Positions 1-8,007 of a DNA stretch of 21,918 nucleotides are shown piece after piece. The stretch is from SIG438 sp034117945. Its GTDB lineage: Bacteria > Bacillota > Clostridia > HGM11514. A program made the translations under genes and the position numbers. Below the pieces are notes generated by a model. The model made no database searches and was not told where the DNA came from. It worked only from the letters and a program-made list of their open reading frames with translations. The number at the start of each line of letters is the position of its first letter. Position 1 is the stretch's first letter. Where the stretch lies: positions 1 to 21,918 of the forward strand of contig JAXEOR010000160.1 of NCBI GenBank assembly GCA_034117945.1, written 5' to 3'.

Positions 1-3000
1 ACGACAAAGGGAATCACCCAGGTCAACAGCGGAAACAACGGCTCAGGAGCACTGAAATGGACCTCGGGCGGCAGAAAAAGCCGTATCCTGGCAGGCCAAG
101 AGCAGGTCACCATTCAGACCGGCAAGTATTACTATGCTTCTGTGTATGTAAAGCACGGCGCAGCAACTGCACTGAATTTCACCCTGCGGACCAATTTTGT
201 GGATTTTGCAAAAGGGGATTTTAGCTACGAAAGCACAACCAACACCGGAAAATTTGTTTATGGCTCCACCGTCAGCGATTGGAACGACTGCGAGCAGCTG
301 CTGAAGGTTTACAGCATTCCCTCCAGCAATGAGTTCACCAGAATATGGCTTTTGTTTAAGGTGAACGCTTTGTATGACAGCGATGGAAATTCGGTTGAGC
401 AGGGGCAAATTTCCTTTGATCTGGTCACTCCCAGCTCCGGCAGCTATGATGTGATCATTGATGATTTCTATTTGGCGGAGGAAACGGGGGATCAGACCAC
501 CGATTCTGTGTATCCTGTGGTGACCTCCACGGTAGAGAAAACCCAGGTGCAAACCGAAGAAAATTTAACAGTAGGCGATCAGCTGACGGTGACCGCTTAT
601 ATCAACAGCACCCTGGGACTGAACAACGCAACCTTCGGAAAACCGAAATTTGAAACCATCAAATGGCAGCGGTCATCAGACGGAACCACCTGGACGGATA
701 TTGAAGGGTCTTCTGTCACCCCCTCCACTCACTGGGGCGCAACCTCCGCATATACGCTGCAAAGCGCCGATGTGGACTGCTATGTACGGCCTTATTTCAT
801 GATGGCAATGACCACCGGCAGCGGCAGCACTGTGAAGGCGGAGGTTCCTAACAGCACCGATTTCGGAACGGTGCAGGCAAACACGGTTGCCAGCGCTCCT
901 GTGGCAAGAGAGGTGTCCATTTCGGGAAATCCCGTTCAGGGAGAGGAACTGACTGCCTCTTATCAGTATTCCGACGAAAACAATGATCCGGAGGATACGG
1001 AGCAAACTTCCATTGTGTGGCAGATCTCGGCTGACGGGGAAACCGACTGGACGGAAGCGGGAACGGGAGCCGCCTATACGGTAGCGGAAGGGGACATCGG
1101 CAGCTATCTGCGGATTGCCGTCACTCCTTACAGTACTGTAGAGCCCTATCAGGGTGAAACGGTATATTCCGATGTGATCGGCCCATGCGAAAGCAAAACG
1201 GCTTTTGATCACAAGCCCTTATTTGCTTATGATTTTGAGGCGGAAAGCCACTTAACACCCTTTTCCTATACCGGCGCTCTCCATGAGCTGGTAAGCGGAA
1301 GCGGAAACAATGCTTCCCAGGGGCTGACCTTTAAGATTGCAGGGCAGTATCCTCAGCGGCAGATCAATACCCAGCCCGGTTATCTGCCTACCATCAAGGT
1401 AGGAAAATATTATTATGCCTCCGTTTTTGTCAGTCATGATTCCGACACAGCAAAAACCTTTGAATTGGGGTTGATACCCATCTCCGGCTTTGGCACAGGT
1501 GAGTTTACCTATGATACCAAAAACGTAGGAAAGCTGATTGCAGACGCTGAAACAACCACTGCCACCACCTGGACCATCGGTCAAAGGGTAACGGTGGAGC
1601 CTGGTACAGTTCAGAGAATCTGGCTGACCTTCAAAGTAAACGCTTTGTTTGACGGGGACGGCAATAATGTTTCAGAGGGACAGGTTCGGGTTTACTTAAA
1701 GGAAACCGGTTCAGACACAGGCTTTTCTGTGACCTTAGACGATTTTTACATGATTGAAGAAGCAGGAGAGGACACCACCAACAGCGTGTATCCTGTGATC
1801 ACCTCCAACGTAGAGCGAACCTCGCAGTCAGAAGACCGTTTGACAGAAGGGGATCAGCTGACCGTTACCGTTTACGGCAACAGCACCATGGGCTTAAACA
1901 ACAGTGTTTACGGAAAGCCCAATCTGGAAACCATCAAATGGCAGCGGTCATCAGACGGAACCAATTGGACAGATATTGAAGGGGCTTCTGTTACACCCTC
2001 TACCCACTGGGGTGCAACCTCAACCTATACCTTGCAAAGTGCGGATATCGACTGCTATGTACGGCCTTACATGATCATGTCCCTTACCGCAGGAGACGGG
2101 GCTGTGATTCGGGCGGAAACCCCCAATTATACCAACTATGGCAAGGTGTACGGAAAGACGGTAGTATATCCCCCTGAGGCAAGCGAGCTGAGCATTTCAG
2201 GAAAGGTGCTGCTGGGCAGAGAGCTGACCGCCTCTTACCAGTATTCCGACGGCAATGGAGATCCGGAGGATACGTCCAAAACCGCCATCGTATGGCAGAC
2301 CTCGGCAGACGGGGAAACCGACTGGACGGAGGTAGGCAGCGGCAAAACTTATACGCCCGGTGAAGAGGATGTGGGAAGATACCTGCGCATTGCCGTCACT
2401 CCTTACAGCACCGTAATGCCCTTCCAGGGAGAAACAGTCTACTCCCAGTCCTACGGCCCCTGCGGCGGTGCATCTGAAATTCTTACCGAACCGCTGTATG
2501 CCTTTGATTTTGAGGATGACAGTCAGCTGGATTGCTTTGCTTATCAGCAATCCCCCTATCAGCTGATTGACGGAAAGGGAAACAACGGTTCCACAGCTCT
2601 GAGCTGGCTGGTGGAATCCCAAAGACAGGTCAATCCCCAGGCCAATGATCTGGCTAAGCTAAAGGTGGATAAATGCTATTATGCCTCAGTCTATGTCAGC
2701 CATGATTCTGAGACTGACAAGACCTTTGAATTCGGAATGCTGCCCATCTCCGGCTTTTCAACAGGTGATTTTGTTTACGATACTGCCAATGAGGGCAAGC
2801 TGGCTTACAATGATAAAATTGCCTCCAGCACAAAGGATTGGCATGTAATCCAAAGAGTAACGGTAGCACCGGGAGAAACCAAGCGGATTTGGCTGACCTT
2901 CCAGGTGAACGCAATGTATGACAGTGCGGGAAATCCTGTGGACAGCGGCTTGGCTCGGATCTATCTGAAGGAAATAGGCACTGAACAGGACTTCCATATT

Positions 3001-3753
3001 TACCTGGATGATTTTTATCTGGTGGAAGAGGATGGCGATCAAACCACCGCCTGCGCTTATCCCATCATAACCTCTCAGGTAGAGCGGAATTCTCAGGGTG
3101 AAACCCTGAATGAGGGTGACGTTTTAACCGCCACCGTTTACGGAAACAGCACCCTAGGCTTAAATAATGCGTCCTTTGGAAAACCGAAATTTGAATCTGT
3201 CAAATGGCAGCGGTCGGCGGACGGCGAAAGCTGGACGGATATTGCAGGCACTGATACTCAGCCGGAAGGAACCTGGGCTGTAACGTCGGATTATACCACC
3301 ACCTCAGAGGACGTGGGCTGCTTTGTCAGACCTTACTTTGTGATGACAACCACCACAGGGGACGGCACTGTGCACAAAGCCGAAACAGCAAATTACACCA
3401 ATTTCGGAAGAGTGTTTGGTACCTCCGGTGCTTTGGCGCCACGGGCAGAAAGCTTGAAAATCAAAGGAAATATCACCCAGGATAATCCTCTGACGGCTGA
3501 ATATGATTATTTTGACGGAAACGGTGATCCGGAGGATATTCTCAAAACAGAAATCAAGTGGCAGACCTCGGCAGACGGGGAAACCGGCTGGACCGATGTT
3601 GGCACCGGCAGCAGCTACATCCCTGAAAAGAAGGACATTGGAAAGTATCTCAGAATTTGCGTGATTCCTTATGCAACCGTGGAACCCTTTGCAGGAAATC
3701 CGGCTTATTCCCAGGCCTTTGGCCCCTGCGGAGAACGGGTGACCCAGCTGAAT
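1..3753 (+). repeat. Tandem ~1.27-kb coding repeats (three visible copies, first truncated)
   Basis: Copy 2 runs about 1213-2487 and copy 3 about 2488-3753; copy 1 is the part before 1213. Matching points such as the segment starting AAATGGCAGCGGTC lie at 661, 1936 and 3202, giving periods of 1275 and 1266 bases (425 and 422 residues). Copies 1 and 2 share long identical DNA stretches around that point, while copy 3 differs more. Each copy codes one CBM-like sandwich and two Ig-like domains. More copies may lie upstream of the window. Confidence 0.9.
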
Positions 3754-6700
3754 TACTATGTGGCCACAGACGGAGACGATGCCGCAGACGGTTCCTTTGA
3801 GCATCCCTTTGCAACGGTGGAAAAGGCCAGAGATACCTTGAGAACCCGGGAGATTCCCTCAGGAGGTGCTACTGTTTACATCAGAGGGGGAGACTATCAA
3901 TTTACCAAAACCTTCAGTTTGAACGAACGGGACAGCGGAACAGAAGGAGCCCCGATCGTATACCGGCCTTACGGAGATGAAAAGGTGGTATTCAGTGCGG
4001 GATATCAGCTGAAGGGCTCTGATTTTACCCAGGTCAGCGGTGAAATGAAGGATATTTTAATTGACAGCGAGGCAAAATCCAAGGTTGTTGTGGCAGATCT
4101 GGCGGCTTTGGGTGTCAGCGAAATCGGAGAATATGCAATACAGGATAATGACCAGACCGTCAGAACGCCTGTGATTACAGTAGACGGGCAGTCTACAAAG
4201 CTGAGCTGCTGGCCCAACTCCTTTAGCTCTGAAGAATGGGCGAAGATTTACTGCGCACCCAATGATCCTAATTATTCGGGCACCAATTTAGGAAATGGCC
4301 AGACCGATGCGGATACCCGTGCCTTTACCGTTCAGTATGATGACGAAACAGCAGAACGGGCAGAGCACTGGAATCACAATACAGACGGCATTATCATGAC
4401 CGGTAATATGATTTACGAATGGTATCAGACCAGCCGGTATGTGACGCTGAATAAAGAGAAAAAGCAAGCCACCGCACGGGAAAACAGAGACACCACCTAC
4501 GGTGTGGCAGAGGGCAAGGAGCAGCCGGTGAAATACATGAACGTGTATGAAGAGCTGGACAGCCCGGGTGAATGGTACATCGACTGGAACACCCAAAAGC
4601 TTTATCTGTATCCTTACGATACCTTGAATGATGACAGTTCCATCAAAATCAGCGGCGGAAACTTTATGATCATTTACGCTGAAAATGCGTCCCATATCAC
4701 CTTCAGCGGCATTGAAATGTGGGGTTCTAAGAGAACGGCTGCAGGTGCCATTAACGGCGATTCCGTAGTCTTTGACGGCTGCGATGTGAATACCTGCGAG
4801 GAGTCGGCCTTCGGCATCACCGGGAAAAACAGCGGTGTGAAAAACAGCCGGATGTACAACCTGGGTAAGGATGCAGTCAGTATGTCCGGCGGCAGCCGTG
4901 AAACCCTGGAACGGTCCAATAACTTTGTGACCAACTGCCAGATTCATGATTTTGCCAGACTGAAGGAATCCTATTCCGCCGGCGTCAGCATTTGGGAATC
5001 GGTGGGAGCGGTGATTTCCCATAACGAAATTTACAATGCGCCTCACTATGCCATTTATTACACCGGAACAGACAACGTGATTGAGTATAACGTGATTCAT
5101 GACGTTTGCGTGAATGCGGCGGATATGGGATCTGTTTATACCGGCCGGCATTTTAATGACTTTAATACCGTTGTGCGCTACAATCATTTTTATAACATCG
5201 GAAACGGCTTAAGCGGCAGAAGATACTATCCCGGTGCCTTCTTTGCTGACGACGGCAGCGGTAATATTGAAATTTACGGCAACGTGTTTGGCGGAAAGGG
5301 TATGAACGGTGTTGAAACCATCAAAATACATGGCGGCTTTAATGTAAAAATTGAGCACAATCTGTTTATTGATACCGCTCAGTGCGTTTATATTCAGCAG
5401 TGGCCCACGATCTATATGAAGATATATCTCACCTCCGGCGGGGATAAGCCCAAGGCGGAATATCTGGATCGCTGGAAATCCATCAGCAGCAACCCCTTGT
5501 ATTGGGAACGCTGGCCCTTTGTGAAGGATTTTGAAGAAAGCAAGGATAACATTTATTCCATCCCAGATACCTTCAAATCCAATTTGATTATCTATGTCAA
5601 CGAGGAGCCCAAGCCCTTGGATATGGATCCCAAGGATCCCTATCATTCCATCAACGGCTGGTGGAGAAATGTTTCCACTCTGCCGCACGAGGGAGTATGC
5701 ACACCCTTTGAAGGAATTAACGGAGCGGACGGTCAGACCAACATTTTGCTGACTAACGAAAATGGAACCAACAAGAATTACTTTACTGATTTTGAAGGGG
5801 GAAATTATTCCTTCCGGGACGATTCCCTTTATAAGCTGTTTGAAGGAACGGATCCTCTGGGCGGCTTCCCTGAAATTCCTTTTGAGGAGATTGGGATGTA
5901 CGCTGTAAAATCCAGTATTCCTGCCGCATCAGGTGTGGATGTTCTTCAAACGTCTGACGGCTTAAGGGGACTTTATGATTACAGCGACGCCTCCAGAAAT
6001 GCAGAGGGCGAAAGCAGCTATCGCTGGCTTGTGTCCGACACCATTGACGGCAGCTACACTCCTATTTCCGGGCAAACAGGCAGACTGTTAGAAAATTACG
6101 GGGAGTATTCCGGTAAATTTATCAAGTTTGAAGTAACACCTGTTTCGGTGACCGGCGAAAAGGGCGCCCCGGTGCTTTCTCCTGCCTTTGCCGCTGCTGC
6201 GGATAAGAGCGCCTTGAGCCAGATTATCGCAGCAATCGACGAGACGGCTTCTACCGCAAGAATCGGAAAGGCCTTGGGAGACTTTACAGAGGAAAATGTG
6301 AACCTTCTGAAGGACGCTATTGCAGTAGCCAAAGCTGTTGAAGAGGACGAAGAGGCTACCCAAGCAGAAATCAGCCAGGCGGCGGCAGCTTTGTCAGAGG
6401 CCTATGCAGCCTTCTTAAAAACAGCCAACAACAAGGAGGTTACCGGAAGCGATCAGGCAACGGTAACAGCCGGCTTGGAGGATGTGACCATTGATTTCAC
6501 AGGCGGACAAAAGGAATTGACCGTTTCCTTTGAGGATGAGCTTTCTCCGGCTGTTAAGATTACCGCAGGAGAGGTTCGGATTACCCTTGCAAAGGGAACG
6601 AAAATTCCCAACAAAACGCTGAAGATTACTCTACCTGAGGAACCGTACGTTCATTTGTTTGGTGAAATCGGTCAGATTGTATCGGTAGGGGAGCCTGAGG

Positions 6701-7833
6701 ATCAGTTTAATCTGCCTATCAGAATTGAGCTTGCGGGCAGCGTTACCCAGGACGTTGTAAGGGTAGGAACGGAAAGCTATGAAAAGGTAACAAAAGTCAT
6801 GCAGGAGGATCAGGCCTCCGCATTGGGCGCATCCGAGCACTACGGAAAAATCGGCATCAGCGCAGACCGAACAGCTGTGTGGACCCGGTTAGGCGGAGAA
6901 TATGTAATTGCAAACCTGAAGACACCTTCCTCCGGTGCTCAGCTGAAAAGTATGCAGATCAACGGGAAAGATTATGTGAAATTCAACCCGGAAACAACCT
7001 CTTATCGGTATGCCCTGCCGGCAGGTACCACTCAGCTTCCTGTGATCACAGCTGAAGCGGCAGAGGCCGGCGCTACTGTGACGATAGAAAATGTCACTCA
7101 GCTGCCCGGAACGGCAACCATTACAGTTACGGCGGAGGATTTGAAAACGGTAACCACCTATTCTGTGTCCTTCTTCGTCACGCCGGACAACAGTCCTACA
7201 CCGGCACCTACCGTGCAGCCTACGGCAGCGCCTTCCGGCTCGGGCGGCGGAAGCGTGGTCATCCCGGGTGGATCAAAAAATCAAAATACTACCCCAGAGG
7301 AGAGCAATCCTTTTATAGATATTACCAATCACTGGGCGAAGGACGACATTCTCACCATGTACCACAAGGGTGTTGTGGCCGGTGTAACGCCCACCACCTT
7401 TGAACCGGATCGGGCGGTGACCCGTGCGGAATTTGCAGCCTTGATTGTTCGGGCACTGAATTTGAATACCGCTGTAGAAAACAGCTTTTCGGATGTTTCG
7501 GAGGAAGCATGGTATGCAGAAAGCATAAAGGCGGCGGCAAGTGCCGGCCTGATGCAGGGATATCAGGGCTTGTTCCGACCGGAGGATACCATCACGCGGG
7601 AAGAAATGGCGGTTGTGATTGTCAAGAGCGCAGCATTTTTAGGACGGTCTGAGGCTGATCAGAAGGAATCCAGCTTTGCAGATCAGGATCAGATTTCCTC
7701 TTGGGCAAAGGATTCTGTTGCCCGGGCCTATGCCGCAGGATTACTCAGCGGTATGAGCGACGGAAGATTTGCTCCCCAGGAAAATGCAACTCGGGCGCAG
7801 ACGGTCAGCGTGCTGAACCGGTTATTCCAATAA
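1..7833 (+). CDS. Giant SLH-anchored surface protein with repeated carbohydrate-binding/Ig-like modules and a right-handed beta-helix domain (5' partial)
   Basis: The reading frame is open from base 1, so the start and signal peptide lie upstream; 2610 residues are visible. In window numbering, residues 1-1251 hold three copies (the first cut) of a CBM4/9-like sandwich ending in a DDFYL motif followed by two Ig-like domains. A right-handed parallel beta-helix region covers about 1250-1970. It opens with the YYVATDGDDAADGS type of motif common at the start of such enzymes and has rungs rich in Asn, Gly and His. Then come an Ig-like domain (~1972-2062), a short helical FIVAR-like segment (~2068-2140), a beta-sandwich (~2144-2306), a cadherin-like domain (~2309-2395), a Pro/Thr/Ser/Gly linker, and three SLH domains (~2435-2610). 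SLH domains bind pyruvylated wall polymers, so the protein should sit on the cell surface. The helix domain resembles polysaccharide-active enzymes (GH141-like or a lyase). That family, the substrate and the catalytic residues are inference. A terminator follows directly. Confidence 0.85.
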   Translation, partial: TTKGITQVNSGNNGSGALKWTSGGRKSRILAGQEQVTIQTGKYYYASVYVKHGAATALNFTLRTNFVDFAKGDFSYESTTNTGKFVYGSTVSDWNDCEQLLKVYSIPSSNEFTRIWLLFKVNALYDSDGNSVEQGQISFDLVTPSSGSYDVIIDDFYLAEETGDQTTDSVYPVVTSTVEKTQVQTEENLTVGDQLTVTAYINSTLGLNNATFGKPKFETIKWQRSSDGTTWTDIEGSSVTPSTHWGATSAYTLQSADVDCYVRPYFMMAMTTGSGSTVKAEVPNSTDFGTVQANTVASAPVAREVSISGNPVQGEELTASYQYSDENNDPEDTEQTSIVWQISADGETDWTEAGTGAAYTVAEGDIGSYLRIAVTPYSTVEPYQGETVYSDVIGPCESKTAFDHKPLFAYDFEAESHLTPFSYTGALHELVSGSGNNASQGLTFKIAGQYPQRQINTQPGYLPTIKVGKYYYASVFVSHDSDTAKTFELGLIPISGFGTGEFTYDTKNVGKLIADAETTTATTWTIGQRVTVEPGTVQRIWLTFKVNALFDGDGNNVSEGQVRVYLKETGSDTGFSVTLDDFYMIEEAGEDTTNSVYPVITSNVERTSQSEDRLTEGDQLTVTVYGNSTMGLNNSVYGKPNLETIKWQRSSDGTNWTDIEGASVTPSTHWGATSTYTLQSADIDCYVRPYMIMSLTAGDGAVIRAETPNYTNYGKVYGKTVVYPPEASELSISGKVLLGRELTASYQYSDGNGDPEDTSKTAIVWQTSADGETDWTEVGSGKTYTPGEEDVGRYLRIAVTPYSTVMPFQGETVYSQSYGPCGGASEILTEPLYAFDFEDDSQLDCFAYQQSPYQLIDGKGNNGSTALSWLVESQRQVNPQANDLAKLKVDKCYYASVYVSHDSETDKTFEFGMLPISGFSTGDFVYDTANEGKLAYNDKIASSTKDWHVIQRVTVAPGETKRIWLTFQVNAMYDSAGNPVDSGLARIYLKEIGTEQDFHIYLDDFYLVEEDGDQTTACAYPIITSQVERNSQGETLNEGDVLTATVYGNSTLGLNNASFGKPKFESVKWQRSADGESWTDIAGTDTQPEGTWAVTSDYTTTSEDVGCFVRPYFVMTTTTGDGTVHKAETANYTNFGRVFGTSGALAPRAESLKIKGNITQDNPLTAEYDYFDGNGDPEDILKTEIKWQTSADGETGWTDVGTGSSYIPEKKDIGKYLRICVIPYATVEPFAGNPAYSQAFGPCGERVTQLNYYVATDGDDAADGSFEHPFATVEKARDTLRTREIPSGGATVYIRGGDYQFTKTFSLNERDSGTEGAPIVYRPYGDEKVVFSAGYQLKGSDFTQVSGEMKDILIDSEAKSKVVVADLAALGVSEIGEYAIQDNDQTVRTPVITVDGQSTKLSCWPNSFSSEEWAKIYCAPNDPNYSGTNLGNGQTDADTRAFTVQYDDETAERAEHWNHNTDGIIMTGNMIYEWYQTSRYVTLNKEKKQATARENRDTTYGVAEGKEQPVKYMNVYEELDSPGEWYIDWNTQKLYLYPYDTLNDDSSIKISGGNFMIIYAENASHITFSGIEMWGSKRTAAGAINGDSVVFDGCDVNTCEESAFGITGKNSGVKNSRMYNLGKDAVSMSGGSRETLERSNNFVTNCQIHDFARLKESYSAGVSIWESVGAVISHNEIYNAPHYAIYYTGTDNVIEYNVIHDVCVNAADMGSVYTGRHFNDFNTVVRYNHFYNIGNGLSGRRYYPGAFFADDGSGNIEIYGNVFGGKGMNGVETIKIHGGFNVKIEHNLFIDTAQCVYIQQWPTIYMKIYLTSGGDKPKAEYLDRWKSISSNPLYWERWPFVKDFEESKDNIYSIPDTFKSNLIIYVNEEPKPLDMDPKDPYHSINGWWRNVSTLPHEGVCTPFEGINGADGQTNILLTNENGTNKNYFTDFEGGNYSFRDDSLYKLFEGTDPLGGFPEIPFEEIGMYAVKSSIPAASGVDVLQTSDGLRGLYDYSDASRNAEGESSYRWLVSDTIDGSYTPISGQTGRLLENYGEYSGKFIKFEVTPVSVTGEKGAPVLSPAFAAAADKSALSQIIAAIDETASTARIGKALGDFTEENVNLLKDAIAVAKAVEEDEEATQAEISQAAAALSEAYAAFLKTANNKEVTGSDQATVTAGLEDVTIDFTGGQKELTVSFEDELSPAVKITAGEVRITLAKGTKIPNKTLKITLPEEPYVHLFGEIGQIVSVGEPEDQFNLPIRIELAGSVTQDVVRVGTESYEKVTKVMQEDQASALGASEHYGKIGISADRTAVWTRLGGEYVIANLKTPSSGAQLKSMQINGKDYVKFNPETTSYRYALPAGTTQLPVITAEAAEAGATVTIENVTQLPGTATITVTAEDLKTVTTYSVSFFVTPDNSPTPAPTVQPTAAPSGSGGGSVVIPGGSKNQNTTPEESNPFIDITNHWAKDDILTMYHKGVVAGVTPTTFEPDRAVTRAEFAALIVRALNLNTAVENSFSDVSEEAWYAESIKAAASAGLMQGYQGLFRPEDTITREEMAVVIVKSAAFLGRSEADQKESSFADQDQISSWAKDSVARAYAAGLLSGMSDGRFAPQENATRAQTVSVLNRLFQ

Positions 7834-7856
7834 GCTAACTCCATCTCCTTTTTATA

Positions 7857-7890
7857 CAGCAGGTCGATTTCAGATTGGCCTGCTGTTTTT
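7857..7890 (+). terminator. Intrinsic terminator of the SLH surface protein gene
   Basis: A perfect 7-bp stem, CAGCAGG with CCTGCTG, encloses a 15-base loop and is followed by five T. It lies 24 bases after the TAA stop, so the SLH gene and the downstream GH36 gene are probably separate transcription units. Confidence 0.8.
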
Positions 7891-7931
7891 ATCCCAAAAA
7901 TGACAGCGAGGGAGAGGAGCAGCAAAAAAGC

Positions 7932-7960
7932 TTCTTATCGTTTTACTCCGCCGATAAGAA
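7932..7960. promoter_or_regulatory. Perfect 9-bp inverted repeat upstream of the GH36 gene (candidate operator)
   Basis: TTCTTATCG at 7932-7940 and CGATAAGAA at 7952-7960 are perfect inverted repeats with 11 bases between them. The site is 47 bases before the GH36 start codon. No run of T follows on the + strand, so it is not a terminator for the upstream gene. On the minus strand GCTTTTTT follows, but no minus-strand gene is present there. I saw no convincing promoter hexamers next to it. A regulator-binding site or leader hairpin is inferred from position only. Confidence 0.4.
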
Positions 7961-8007
7961 ATGGGCTTCAATCATAGGCCGTGCGGAGCGGCGGAAGGAG
8001 GATTTTG

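Noticed and set aside
1..3753. Possible CRISPR array or mobile element from the repeats
   Set aside because: The repeats are in-frame protein modules of ~1.27 kb, not short repeats with spacers, and no transposase is present.
4288..5187. 299-residue open frame on the minus strand inside the SLH gene
   Set aside because: The region codes the beta-helix domain on the + strand; the opposite frame has His/Ile/Val-rich mirror composition and no start signal.
7981..8007. GTG start extending the GH36 protein by 9 residues
   Set aside because: The extension includes the ribosome-binding site itself (AAGGAGGA), which serves the ATG at 8008.
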